Positions 50,289 to 60,192 of a DNA stretch of 64,000 nucleotides are shown one piece after another (position 1 is the first letter of the stretch; each line of letters starts with the position of its first letter). Below the pieces are notes generated by a model, which was not told where the DNA came from, did no database searches, and saw only the letters and a list, made by a program, of their open reading frames with translations. The stretch comes from Alphaproteobacteria bacterium (lineage in GTDB: Bacteria > Pseudomonadota > Alphaproteobacteria > Micavibrionales > Micavibrionaceae), in the NCBI GenBank assembly GCA_018608245.1, contig JABAZY010000019.1, positions 7,554 through 71,553 of the forward strand. The letters run 5' to 3'. A program made the translations under genes and the position numbers.

Positions 50289-51296
50289 ATGAAACGCATT
50301 CTATCTTGTATGCAACCGACAAATAATCTGCAACTTGGAAATTATTTAGGTGCGTTGCGTAATTGGGTAAAGCTCCAAGATGATGGTGATTCTGAATGTC
50401 TTTATGGTATTGTTGATTTGCATGCAATCACTGTAAAGCACGATCCAGCAGCGCTTACGAACGCAACACGTTCAGCTGCTGCCGCTTATATTGCAGCTGG
50501 TGTTGATCCCAAAAAATCATCAATATTTGCACAAAGTGCTGTGCCAGCCCATTCTCAAATGATGTGGCTCTTTAGCTGTATGACGCCGATGGGTTGGTTA
50601 AACCGCATGACGCAATTTAAGGAAAAAGCGGGTAAGAAAAAGGATCAAGCATCATTGGGGCTATATAGCTACCCCGTTTTAATGGCCGCTGACATCCTAA
50701 TTTACCAAGCGACTCACGTGCCTGTTGGCGATGATCAAAAACAACATTTGGAGCTTGCGCGCGATATAGCCGCTAGTTTTAACCAACATTATGCTGGTGG
50801 GGATACGTTTTTCACCATGCCAGAACCCGTGATTATGGGCGAAGCAACCCGCGTTATGTCGCTTCGTGACGGAACAGCTAAGATGAGTAAATCCGCTGAA
50901 AGTGATATGTCTCGTATCAACTTAACGGATGATGCGGATACTATTGCGAACAAGATACGTAAAGCTAAAACAGACCCTGGCGCTGTACCTTCTAATAAAG
51001 AAGAAGCGGAAGGGCGTCCAGAAGCACTGAATTTATTGACAATTTATGGCGCTCTGTCTGATACATCAGCAGAGGCATCTATGGCTGAATTTGGCGGGCA
51101 ACAATTCTCTGTGCTAAAAAATGCATTGTCAGATTTAGCAGTGGCAAAGCTAACGCCTATTACCTCACGTATGAATGAATTGCTAACGGATCCTGCCGAA
51201 ATTGATGCCATTTTGGCAAAGGGCGCAGAAAAGGCACGCGCACTTTCTCAACCAACTGTGGACGAAACAATGAAATTAATGGGGTTTTGGTCATAA
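50289..51296 (+). CDS. trpS: tryptophanyl-tRNA synthetase
   Basis: SCMQPTNNLQLGNYLGALRNWVKLQ; KMSKSAESD. Confidence 0.97.
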   Translation: MKRILSCMQPTNNLQLGNYLGALRNWVKLQDDGDSECLYGIVDLHAITVKHDPAALTNATRSAAAAYIAAGVDPKKSSIFAQSAVPAHSQMMWLFSCMTPMGWLNRMTQFKEKAGKKKDQASLGLYSYPVLMAADILIYQATHVPVGDDQKQHLELARDIAASFNQHYAGGDTFFTMPEPVIMGEATRVMSLRDGTAKMSKSAESDMSRINLTDDADTIANKIRKAKTDPGAVPSNKEEAEGRPEALNLLTIYGALSDTSAEASMAEFGGQQFSVLKNALSDLAVAKLTPITSRMNELLTDPAEIDAILAKGAEKARALSQPTVDETMKLMGFWS

Positions 51297-51336
51297 ATTA
51301 TTTGTCATACGCTTTTGGCAAGGGGTATACTTAAGC

Positions 51337-51984
51337 ATGATTAGAATCTTATTCCTTACAGCTTTAATGCTTTTTCCGTCTTTAGCACACGCAGATTATT
51401 TTTTGTGGGAGCATGAAAAGACTGGGTTAACCATGACCTATCCAGATACATGGAATAACCAGCTAAATGTAAATCCTGATGATATCCTCACAATTGCAGG
51501 GCCTTCTTATAATGGTGCGCCTAAATGTACCGTGAAAGCCAGTGATGATAAGCGTTACTTGATCTATCCGGCTAAATACGGGCGTGCGGTTCAAAAAGAT
51601 GCTGTAAGCACACCGTTTTGGCGTACTTACATGGGGCATTATGACGATTATACCTTGAATAAAGTATATGATGGCGGTGGTCTTGGGCGTTGGTTAGCTA
51701 GTTACGCCTACGCAACATATGATGTGCGCAAAGGGAATGTGTATCAAAAGCGCCGTGCGCTAATGTTTGCGTCACTTTACTATGACACTATGTACATTAT
51801 TGAGTGCTCAGCCCTTAACCATGAATATGACCGCTGGGACAGAAATTTCCGTAGCATCATTAAATCAATTGATTTTGATGAAGCCTTCAGCCAATGGCCA
51901 ACAGGTCATTACGATGATTTCCTTACAGGCTCTAAAAAATATTTTTGGACACAAACGGGCTATGATGGAACGACAGGCTACTAA
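51337..51984 (+). CDS. hypothetical secreted protein
   Basis: Signal peptide MIRILFLTALMLFPSLAHA; no family recognised. Confidence 0.65.
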   Translation: MIRILFLTALMLFPSLAHADYFLWEHEKTGLTMTYPDTWNNQLNVNPDDILTIAGPSYNGAPKCTVKASDDKRYLIYPAKYGRAVQKDAVSTPFWRTYMGHYDDYTLNKVYDGGGLGRWLASYAYATYDVRKGNVYQKRRALMFASLYYDTMYIIECSALNHEYDRWDRNFRSIIKSIDFDEAFSQWPTGHYDDFLTGSKKYFWTQTGYDGTTGY

Positions 51985-52541
51985 TGCTCATTCAAACTGA
52001 ACAAACCCCTAATCCAGCAACATTGAAATTTTTGCCAGGCCAAGATGTCATGGGAGATCGTGGTGTAGCGGAATTTAAAACACCTGAAGAAGCCTCTGTA
52101 TCAGTGCTTGCAGAGCGTGTGTTCAATATAGACGGAGTCGTTTCGATATTCTATGGCAGTGATTTTGTATCTGTAACCAAGTCCGATGATATGGAGTGGG
52201 AGCACCTAAAGGTGCGTATTATGGCGGCGATTATGGAGGCTTTTACATTAGGTCAGCCCTTATTTCGTGAAGGCCAAGCACCAGAAGACAAAGACAAAAA
52301 TTCTGAGGAAGATGATGAGCTTGTTGTCCAAATTAAAGAATTGCTAGAAACGCGTGTTCGTCCAATGGTCGCACAAGATGGTGGCGATATTATCTTTGAT
52401 CGCTTTGAACAGGGGATTGTCTATTTGAAAATGCGTGGCGCCTGTGATGGTTGTCCTAGTTCGACCATGACACTAAAGAGCGGCATAGAGAATATGCTTC
52501 GCCATTATGTACCAGAAGTATTGGAAGTGCGCGCAGCCTAA
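51984..52541 (+). CDS. NifU family Fe-S scaffold protein (Nfu-like)
   Basis: N-terminal Nfu domain (MLIQTEQTPNPATLKFLPGQ) and C-terminal GACDGCPSST. Confidence 0.93.
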   Translation: MLIQTEQTPNPATLKFLPGQDVMGDRGVAEFKTPEEASVSVLAERVFNIDGVVSIFYGSDFVSVTKSDDMEWEHLKVRIMAAIMEAFTLGQPLFREGQAPEDKDKNSEEDDELVVQIKELLETRVRPMVAQDGGDIIFDRFEQGIVYLKMRGACDGCPSSTMTLKSGIENMLRHYVPEVLEVRAA

Positions 52542-52546
52542 TTAGC

Positions 52547-53587
52547 TTAGTTTGTGAACAACATCCCAAGCCAACGAAATCTAATTTCATCACTATTATT
52601 ATTTGAAACGGGGAGCATACAATTTACCCGTAAGCGCTGCTGAGTAGTGTTTTTAGATAAGTGTAGTTCTATCCTAGTGTCGGATAATATATTTATTCTG
52701 GGTTTAGATTGTCCAGAGGCAAAGCAAGAGAGTTTATCTTTGTTGGTGCTTAATGTTCGTGGCAATGTAAAGCCGATTGATTTGTTGAGCGCTGTCGTTA
52801 CATCCTTAACGGGTAGAGGTAGAGCATTGGCAACAGTAATAAATCGATCCAAATCACCATATTCATCTGTCATCGTAAAACGGGGTAGAATATTTAGATT
52901 TTCAGAAGCATAAGCAACGCCTGATTGCTGTCCTAAAATACCTTCAAAACCCTGAGACGCAACGATATTAGAATAGTTATAGTCATAAGCGCCAAAGGGG
53001 TAGGCAAATAACTGAGGCGTAAAATTTAACTTATTGCGGAACATAGCTTTTGTATTATTGATCTGACGTTTGATTTCGTCGGCAGGCTCACTGCTTAAAT
53101 TAGTATAACTGGCTGGGTGCATGCCTAGACTAGATAACTTTGATTTCTTGATTTTCTTGAGATCACGCCAGCTCAAATATTGATTGTTGTTCTGATTGGC
53201 GCGCTCAGAAGCGATAAAGACCGTATAAGGAAAATTCAATTTTTCTAATAACGGAATAGCACTTTTAAGAATGGATTTGTGCCCCCCATCAAATGTAAGA
53301 ACAATGCTATTGGGTGGCATTTTTTTATTGTTGTTATAATTGTTTATAAGCTGTTCCAGAGAAATTACATTGTAGGGACCAAGCGCTAATTCACGCATAT
53401 GCGCTCTAAATTGTTCTGCCGTGATATTTGGGCCGGTTGTGTGATCATTACCGACGTCAAAATAAACCATTATTCGAGCAGCACTTTCGTCAGCTTTCAC
53501 TATGTTTTGAGCAAGCGACGATGTTGCAAAAAACAGGAGTGAAAACAGCGTCAGAAAGCTGACTAAATTAATATGGCGAGTGGGCAT
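52547..53587 (-). CDS. polysaccharide deacetylase family protein
   Basis: Signal peptide; IVLTFDGGHKSILKSAIPLLEKLNFPYTVFIAS; LGMHPASYTNL; FAYPFGAYD. Confidence 0.87.
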   Translation of the reverse strand: MPTRHINLVSFLTLFSLLFFATSSLAQNIVKADESAARIMVYFDVGNDHTTGPNITAEQFRAHMRELALGPYNVISLEQLINNYNNNKKMPPNSIVLTFDGGHKSILKSAIPLLEKLNFPYTVFIASERANQNNNQYLSWRDLKKIKKSKLSSLGMHPASYTNLSSEPADEIKRQINNTKAMFRNKLNFTPQLFAYPFGAYDYNYSNIVASQGFEGILGQQSGVAYASENLNILPRFTMTDEYGDLDRFITVANALPLPVKDVTTALNKSIGFTLPRTLSTNKDKLSCFASGQSKPRINILSDTRIELHLSKNTTQQRLRVNCMLPVSNNNSDEIRFRWLGMLFTN

Positions 53588-53668
53588 GGCATTATTTTAT
53601 ATGATTTAATCACCCATAGCCAGCATATTAGCGTTGATATTTCATCCAGACCCGCTAATGTGCCTTTC

Positions 53669-54418
53669 ATGATGAAGAAACTGGCCGAAAATAATACGAA
53701 AAACATACTAGCTTTTGAAACGACATTAAGTGGCATTAATGTGGGCTTTGTTTCACGTGAAATCAATCAGATAGAAGAATATATTGATACTGAACGTGAA
53801 CAAGCTGCTATGCTTATTCCAACGATACAGTCCGTCCTAGAAGAGGCTAAACGCGAATTTAAAGACCTGGATTTGATCGTTAGTACGGTTGGCCCTGGCT
53901 CTTTTACGGGCTTGCGTATTGGTCTCTGTACGGCGCGCATAATGTCGATGACACTCAATAAACCTTTAATTGGTGTCACCACGCTTGATATGATTATGCA
54001 CCAATATCTTCAAAATAATAATGACCCTGCACCAGATCATAAATATCTCATTCTACTTGAGACGAAGCGCAAAGATTTTTATGCCTGCTTCTTTGATAAC
54101 AAAGGGGAGAAGATTAGCGAACCATTTGCTTCAGATGCATCAGACATTTTGGCTAAAATTCAAACGGATCACAATGAATTCAAAATGAACATAGGGGGCA
54201 ATTGCTTACAGCGCTTTCAAGATAATATTGATACTAATGGTATCGAAATTAAGTTTTTGCCTGTCATAGAGCGTATTGACCCTGTTCAAATGGCGCTTCA
54301 TGGTGCTTATCTATTTGATAAATATGGAGAAAGTAAGGGTTCACTGAATCCGCTCTATCTTCGAGAAGCGGATGTGTCTTTTTCAACTAAACCTGCTAGA
54401 AAATTGAGCCAAGTTTAA
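53669..54418 (+). CDS. tsaB: tRNA threonylcarbamoyladenosine biosynthesis protein TsaB
   Basis: KNILAFETTLSGINVGFV; GPGSFTGLRIGLCTA; start moved from 53573 to ATG 53669. Confidence 0.88.
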   Translation: MMKKLAENNTKNILAFETTLSGINVGFVSREINQIEEYIDTEREQAAMLIPTIQSVLEEAKREFKDLDLIVSTVGPGSFTGLRIGLCTARIMSMTLNKPLIGVTTLDMIMHQYLQNNNDPAPDHKYLILLETKRKDFYACFFDNKGEKISEPFASDASDILAKIQTDHNEFKMNIGGNCLQRFQDNIDTNGIEIKFLPVIERIDPVQMALHGAYLFDKYGESKGSLNPLYLREADVSFSTKPARKLSQV

Positions 54419-54428
54419 GTAATTGGCT

Positions 54429-55274
54429 CTAAGATGATAATTCTTTGCTCCGTGCCTTCGCGGCCTCAATGGTTTCATCAAATAAATCTTGTAATCGCCC
54501 ATCCATAAGAATGTTAAGGGCGGCTTCTGTCGTACCTTTAGGGCTTGTTACATTTTTGCGGAGCGTTTCAGCCGTAGTTTCTGGCTCGTTATCGGCCAAA
54601 CATGCAGACCCGATGATGGTCTGACGTGCCAAACGCATAGCATTTTCAGTACTTAGACCAGCTTTTTCACCAGATTTTGCTAACACTTCAATCAAATGAA
54701 AGACATAAGCGGGGCCACTACCTGATACGGCTGTAATTGCGTCCATCTGTGCTTCATCACTAATCCATAAAGTTTCACCGATTACGCTCATGAGTGATTG
54801 TGCGATACTACGATGGGCTTCTTCAGTCTCGGAAGGGGTGAAAAGCGCTGTAATTCCTTGGTTTACGGCTGCTGGTGTGTTGGGCATCGTGCGGATGAAA
54901 CTATGCTCTTTCCCTAAATGCTTCTGAAAATACGGAACGCTCTTACCTGCCGCGACGGAAATAACGGGCACGTTTTCTGGGATGATACCTTTTAGCTCTG
55001 CACAAACATCATCCATAATTTGTGGCTTTGTCGCTAAAATAATAGCTTGTGTCTTGTCTAATGATAGATCAGAAAAGTTGGTCACATGATCAACGTTAAG
55101 ATGCTGCGTGATACTTTCATCAGGCGCGTGAGGATCAAGGATTTCAGCGTATTCAATCAATCCTGATGCTATCCAGCTCTGCATCATGGCGGCGCCCATC
55201 TTTCCACATCCAATTAGGGTAATGCGCAAAGGAACGTTATGTGCAAATCCATCTGATAAATCTAAAGGGCACAT
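54429..55274 (-). CDS. proC: pyrroline-5-carboxylate reductase
   Basis: ITLIGCGKMGAAMMQSW; IRTMPNTPAAVNQGITAL; AVSGSGPAYVFHLIEVLAKSGEKAGL. Confidence 0.95.
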   Translation of the reverse strand: MCPLDLSDGFAHNVPLRITLIGCGKMGAAMMQSWIASGLIEYAEILDPHAPDESITQHLNVDHVTNFSDLSLDKTQAIILATKPQIMDDVCAELKGIIPENVPVISVAAGKSVPYFQKHLGKEHSFIRTMPNTPAAVNQGITALFTPSETEEAHRSIAQSLMSVIGETLWISDEAQMDAITAVSGSGPAYVFHLIEVLAKSGEKAGLSTENAMRLARQTIIGSACLADNEPETTAETLRKNVTSPKGTTEAALNILMDGRLQDLFDETIEAAKARSKELSS

Positions 55275-55302
55275 ATAAAGGGCGCTTTCGTTTAATTAAG
55301 TT

Positions 55303-55824
55303 CTAAGCTTCGCCAATGTTATCCATCATGGCCAACGATAATGCATTTGCACCTTGTTGTTGATGTAGGGATAAAAGCTCAAATGTCATGTAGTAACGCT
55401 CACACTCTGATAGGGCTATATCTATTAAATCTTCCATGTGAGAGGCACCAGAAGAATAGTTCATGCCGCGAAAAAGACTGGTGTGCCTAAAACACGGCGT
55501 ATGTGCTTCAGCATTTGCTGTGTTAGATAAAGGGATATCAAAATGCCCTAACCAAAGCGTTGAGTTAATTTTATTTACAGCCTTTGAGGCTTCTTCAAGT
55601 TTATTAGGGCTAACGGTTAAGTCTGGCGTGCAACAGAATTTAAGTGCGCTGTAATGCTCTTGCCAATTAAATGCCATCTTGTAATGACCATATTTGCCGG
55701 AGACGTGAACAGTGAGCGTATCTTCATCCATACGATCAAATGTCCAATCGTTAGAGATAATAATCTCTTCAACGCTATCGAGTGGATTGCTTACGTCTTC
55801 AAAAATGTTGGTTTGTTCTTGCAT
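55303..55824 (-). CDS. YbjN domain-containing protein
   Basis: WTFDRMDEDTLTVHVSGKYGHYKMAFNWQEHYSALKFCC...NKINSTLWLGHFDI. Confidence 0.85.
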   Translation of the reverse strand: MQEQTNIFEDVSNPLDSVEEIIISNDWTFDRMDEDTLTVHVSGKYGHYKMAFNWQEHYSALKFCCTPDLTVSPNKLEEASKAVNKINSTLWLGHFDIPLSNTANAEAHTPCFRHTSLFRGMNYSSGASHMEDLIDIALSECERYYMTFELLSLHQQQGANALSLAMMDNIGEA

Positions 55825-55828
55825 TCTG

Positions 55829-56089
55829 CTATTTCTTCTTTTTAACTTTTACAGTTTTTTCTAAGGCGTCTAAACGTTCTTTTAGGGTTTTATTTTCTTC
55901 GAAAAGACTACTCACTAGTGTTTCTAGTCGTTCATGTTCTTCACGAGGAACGAGCTCTATGTCGGTTGCTATGTCTTCAACGCGGGTTTTAATATCATCA
56001 CGGACATGTTTTTGAACACCCCCAAGGATATTCATCGCACCACCCGCAACACGGGCGATGTCTTCTATGATGTGCGTGTTTTTAGACAT
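55829..56089 (-). CDS. accessory factor UbiK family protein
   Basis: IARVAGGAMNILGGVQKHVRDDIKTRVEDIATDIELVPREEHERLETLV. Confidence 0.88.
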   Translation of the reverse strand: MSKNTHIIEDIARVAGGAMNILGGVQKHVRDDIKTRVEDIATDIELVPREEHERLETLVSSLFEENKTLKERLDALEKTVKVKKKK

Positions 56090-56251
56090 GAAATCTTAAT
56101 AACACTTGGGGCTTATTTCTCACAAGGGCTCTACGCAAAAATGAATGCGTTATCCACTTTATTTTTTTGTATATTACGCATAAGGTGTGTGCTTATATTT
56201 AAAGCCGTCGCGTGCTTGTTCGCTTGAGGTAAATAAGAAAAGGATGATTAA

Positions 56252-57244
56252 ATGATTATTGTAACAGGTGGCACGGGCTTTATAGGTTCTAACTTGGTTG
56301 CGGCATTAGAAGAGCAGGGGCATGAAGATATTGTCGTTTGTGATACGCTTGGCATGGAAGACAAATGGCGCAACATTGCCAAACGCGAACTTCGCGATCT
56401 TGTCCACCCTGATCGTTTATTTGATTATCTAGATGCGCATGCTGATGAGATTGATGTGATCTTTCACATGGGTGCGATTTCTTCTACGACCGAGCAGGAT
56501 ATCGATTTAGTTGTTGAAACAAACATTGTTCTATCTCGTCGTTTATGGAATTGGTGTGGGCGTCATAATAAAAGATTAATATATGCCTCATCCGCTGCAA
56601 CTTATGGCGATGGAGATCAAGGGTTTGATGATTTTGAATCTGTTAACGAATTGTCGATATTACGCCCTTTGAACGCTTATGGTTGGTCAAAGCATGTTTT
56701 TGATCGTCGTATTGCACGTGAGCTAAAGAACAAAAAGAAAGCTGTGCCTAAGCAATGGGCGGGATTAAAGTTCTTTAATGTCTATGGGCCAAATGAATAT
56801 CATAAGGGTGAGCAGATGAGTGTAATTTGTAAACTTTATCCTCAAGTAATGGCAGGCGCGGCTGCGAAGCTTTTTAAATCTCATAAGGATGAATATGAAG
56901 ATGGTGGACAGCTTCGTGATTTCGTTTATGTGAAGGATTGTGTAGCTGTGATGATCTGGCTTTATGAGAATGAAAATGTTAGTGGTTTATTTAATATCGG
57001 TACAGGCAAAGCTAGAAGTTTTAAAGATCTAGCTCTCTCAACCTTTGCTGCGGCGGACAAAGAACTGAAGATAAACTTCATCGATATGCCAGAATTTTTA
57101 CGTGAGAAATATCAGTATTTCACAGAGGCTAAAATGGATAAATTACGTGCGGCTGGATATGATAAACCCTTCACAGATTTAGAAGAAGGCGTGCGTGATT
57201 ACGTGCAAAATTACATGGTGCGTGAAGATGATAAGTATTTATAA
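56252..57244 (+). CDS. rfaD: ADP-L-glycero-D-manno-heptose 6-epimerase
   Basis: IIVTGGTGFIGSNLVAALEEQG; FHMGAISSTTEQD; YASSAATYGDGDQGFDD; KFFNVYGPNEYHKGEQMS. Confidence 0.94.
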   Translation: MIIVTGGTGFIGSNLVAALEEQGHEDIVVCDTLGMEDKWRNIAKRELRDLVHPDRLFDYLDAHADEIDVIFHMGAISSTTEQDIDLVVETNIVLSRRLWNWCGRHNKRLIYASSAATYGDGDQGFDDFESVNELSILRPLNAYGWSKHVFDRRIARELKNKKKAVPKQWAGLKFFNVYGPNEYHKGEQMSVICKLYPQVMAGAAAKLFKSHKDEYEDGGQLRDFVYVKDCVAVMIWLYENENVSGLFNIGTGKARSFKDLALSTFAAADKELKINFIDMPEFLREKYQYFTEAKMDKLRAAGYDKPFTDLEEGVRDYVQNYMVREDDKYL

Positions 57245-57334
57245 AAAACTACCTTAACTTATATAATATAAAGGTTAAGGGGAAAATTAATAATATCATT
57301 TTGTCTGAAATGTAAAATTTAACTAAAAGAAAAC

Positions 57335-58165
57335 TTGATAGATATGAGCTTAACATTTAATGATATTGACCCTGTCGCAATCGCGATTGGTCCACTCGAA
57401 ATTAGATGGTATGCGCTTGCCTATATGGCGGGTTTTTTGCTGGGCTGGAAATATGCTTTATGGCTTGTAAAATCCTATAAGGAAAAAGCCAAAAAAGATA
57501 TCCGCCCCAGCACGGATGACATAGATAATTTTATTCCTTTTGCAGTTTTGGGAGTCATCTTAGGGGGGCGTTTAGGGTATGTATTATTTTACCAATCATC
57601 TCTTTATTTATACGATCCGCTTTCTGTTTTTAAAGTATGGGAAGGGGGAATGTCATTTCACGGTGGAGCGCTTGGGGTTATTTTAGCGCTATTCTTATTT
57701 TCATGGCGTCAGAAAATCCCACTCCTTCGCCTGTCCGATATTGTTTGTGCGACAGTGCCTATCGGTATCTTCTTTGGGCGCATTGCTAATTTTGTAAACG
57801 GTGAGTTGTTTGGGCGTCCTGCGGGCGAGAATGTACCGTGGAGTTTTGTCTTCCCATGGGGTGGGCCAGAACCACGCCATCCTAGCCAGTTATATGAAGC
57901 GGCCTTAGAGGGGGCTTTGCTGTTTATTATATTATTCATTCTAGTGCGTAACGAACGGATTAGAGCGCTTCCGGGGATTGTAACGGGGGCGTTTTTAGCT
58001 GGCTATGGTCTGTTCAGGTTATTTGTTGAGCAGTTCCGCGAGCCTGATAGCCATATTGGCTTATTGTTTGATTACATCTCTATGGGGCAATTACTTAGCT
58101 TGCCTATGGTGCTGTTAGGCAGTGGCGTTATTGTCTATGCTTTGATTAAGCGTGAAAAGGCTTAA
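57335..58165 (+). CDS. lgt: prolipoprotein diacylglyceryl transferase
   Basis: LEIRWYALAYMAGFLLGW; GGMSFHGGALGVI; GRIANFVNGELFGRP; RHPSQLYEAALEG; start possibly at ATG 57344. Confidence 0.96.
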   Translation: MIDMSLTFNDIDPVAIAIGPLEIRWYALAYMAGFLLGWKYALWLVKSYKEKAKKDIRPSTDDIDNFIPFAVLGVILGGRLGYVLFYQSSLYLYDPLSVFKVWEGGMSFHGGALGVILALFLFSWRQKIPLLRLSDIVCATVPIGIFFGRIANFVNGELFGRPAGENVPWSFVFPWGGPEPRHPSQLYEAALEGALLFIILFILVRNERIRALPGIVTGAFLAGYGLFRLFVEQFREPDSHIGLLFDYISMGQLLSLPMVLLGSGVIVYALIKREKA

Positions 58166-58174
58166 ATTAAAGCC

Positions 58175-59281
58175 ATGAGCGCTCAAGAAACACCTTTAAC
58201 AGATATTATTCGCCAGCAGATACGTGCTACTGGGCCGATGAATATGGCTGAGTATATGTCTCTATGCCTTGGTCATCCTGAACATGGTTATTATATGCAC
58301 AAAGATCCATTTGGTGTCGCAGGGGATTTCACGACCGCCCCAGAGATATCTCAACTATTTGGAGAGTTGATTGGTGTTTGGGTGGCTGATACATGGATGC
58401 AAATGGGTAGACCTGATCGTTTCGTAATTCTGGAGTGTGGACCGGGGCGTGGTGCATTAATGTCTGATGCCTTAAGGGCAACAAAGTCGGTTGAAGGGTT
58501 CCATGAGGCGATGCAGGTCGTGATGCTGGAAACGAGTCCATATTTGAAATCTGTGCAAGAAAAAACGCTAATGGGTCACGGTGCATTATGGATTTCTGCG
58601 CTGGATCAATTGAACCAAGAGGTTCCTGTGATTATTATCGGTAATGAGCTTCTTGATGCCCTTTCTGTACGTCAATTGCAGTATACTGATACGGGGTGGC
58701 TTGAACGATGTGTTGGTTTAGGTATAAACGATACGCTTAGTATTAATTTAAAAAACGTCGAAAAGTCCCTATTAAGCTACATTCCACCTATGCTTATAGC
58801 CCCTAAGGAAGATGATGTCATAGAGGTATCAGTGGCTCGACAAGCGTTTGTTCAAGAAATCTGTAAAATTATTTTAAATCAACAAGGTAGTGCTTTATTC
58901 TTAGATTATGGATTCATACATAACGTGCCTGGAGAGACTCTGCAAGCGGTCAAGAACCATAGTTATTGCGATATTCTTGATAGTCCTGGCCAAGTTGATT
59001 TAACAGCACATGTGAATTTTGCTGAAATTGCTCGTATTGTGATGGGGTGTGACTTAACGGTTCATGATGCTGTGTCACAGAGTGACTTCCTAAAAAGGTT
59101 AGGTGCGGAATTGAGAGCGGAAAAATTGACCCAAAATGCAACAGCGCAACAGGCGCAAGGAATTAAAAGCGCGCTTCAGCGCTTGATTGGAACTGACACT
59201 AAAGCAGGGGAGATGGGCACCCTATTTAAAGCGATAGCATTCTCTTCTGATCCTCATATTAATTTGGCGGGGTTCATGTAG
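58175..59281 (+). CDS. SAM-dependent methyltransferase, MidA/NDUFAF7 family
   Basis: GPMNMAEYMSLCLGHPEHGYYMHKDPFGVAGDFTTAPEISQLFGELIGVW; ECGPGRGALM. Confidence 0.92.
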   Translation: MSAQETPLTDIIRQQIRATGPMNMAEYMSLCLGHPEHGYYMHKDPFGVAGDFTTAPEISQLFGELIGVWVADTWMQMGRPDRFVILECGPGRGALMSDALRATKSVEGFHEAMQVVMLETSPYLKSVQEKTLMGHGALWISALDQLNQEVPVIIIGNELLDALSVRQLQYTDTGWLERCVGLGINDTLSINLKNVEKSLLSYIPPMLIAPKEDDVIEVSVARQAFVQEICKIILNQQGSALFLDYGFIHNVPGETLQAVKNHSYCDILDSPGQVDLTAHVNFAEIARIVMGCDLTVHDAVSQSDFLKRLGAELRAEKLTQNATAQQAQGIKSALQRLIGTDTKAGEMGTLFKAIAFSSDPHINLAGFM

Positions 59282-59285
59282 AATA

Positions 59286-60077
59286 ATGAGTATGGATATA
59301 ATTATAGACGATAAAATTGACGCAGTACACGCCTCAATCCGCCATGGTTTCTTTGGGCGTGAAGGGGGCGTGAGTGAAGGTATATATAAGAGCTTGAATT
59401 GTGGTGTAGGGTCTGATGATAATCCTGATGCTGTGGCTGAAAACCGCAAGCGGGTCGTTGAATCACTAGTAGACAAGAATGTTCCTTTAGTCACAGTAAA
59501 CCAAGTGCATAGTCCTGATTGCGTCATTATAGAGCAACCATTTAAAAATAACACTCGACCAAATGCTGATGCGCTTGTAACCGATCGTGCGGGTTTGGTT
59601 CTTGGTATTTTAACAGCTGATTGTGGCTGTATCTTATTTGTAGGAACAAAGCCTGACGGATCACCTGTCATTGGCGGGGCGCATGCTGGCTGGAAAGGGG
59701 CTGTTGGTGGTGTTTTGCAGTCAACGGTTCAAAAAATGTTAGCGCTAGGCGCGGAGCTTTCGTCTATTCAAGCGTCAATTGGCCCTTGCATAGGTCCTAA
59801 GTCGTATGAAGTGTCCCAAGGGTTTGAACAACCTTTTCTCGATCAAAACGATGAGAATGAACGCTTTTTTATGAGCGCACGCAAGGAAGGGCATCTAATG
59901 TTTGACCTGCCAGGTTACATTGCTAGCCAATTGGCGCAGGCGGGTGTTAGTAATATTACGATCACTGGGCATGATACTTTCGCTGAAATGAACAGATTCT
60001 TTAGCTATCGCCGCGCAACACACGCAAAAGAGCCTGACTATGGACGGCAGATTTCCGCCATTATGATTGCTGAGTAG
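59286..60077 (+). CDS. pgeF: peptidoglycan editing factor PgeF (YfiH/laccase domain)
   Basis: HGFFGREGGVSEGIYKSLNCG; NQVHSPDC; LTADCGCILF; GGAHAGWKGAVGGV; FSYRRA. Confidence 0.93.
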   Translation: MSMDIIIDDKIDAVHASIRHGFFGREGGVSEGIYKSLNCGVGSDDNPDAVAENRKRVVESLVDKNVPLVTVNQVHSPDCVIIEQPFKNNTRPNADALVTDRAGLVLGILTADCGCILFVGTKPDGSPVIGGAHAGWKGAVGGVLQSTVQKMLALGAELSSIQASIGPCIGPKSYEVSQGFEQPFLDQNDENERFFMSARKEGHLMFDLPGYIASQLAQAGVSNITITGHDTFAEMNRFFSYRRATHAKEPDYGRQISAIMIAE

Positions 60078-60117
60078 AGGTTTAAACAAAATAAGTTGGG
60101 AAATTAACGAATCCTGA

Positions 60118-60141
60118 CTTGCCTTTTAGGGCAAGTTTTCC
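60118..60141 (+). terminator. rho-independent terminator
   Basis: CTTGCC-TTTTAG-GGCAAG followed by TTTTC. Confidence 0.65.
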
Positions 60142-60192
60142 CTATAGTCGGCTCAATCGCGTGAGCCTTTGAAACTTTACGGAAAAAATCCG

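Noticed and set aside
54406-54429. GAGCCAA...TTGGCTC inverted repeat at the tsaB/proC convergent junction
   Set aside because: Short 7-bp stem with no T-run and partly coding; probably at most a weak terminator
57252-57280. inverted repeat CCTTAAC...GTTAAGG after rfaD
   Set aside because: Weak AT-rich hairpin without a T-run; could be a poor terminator but is not strong enough to list
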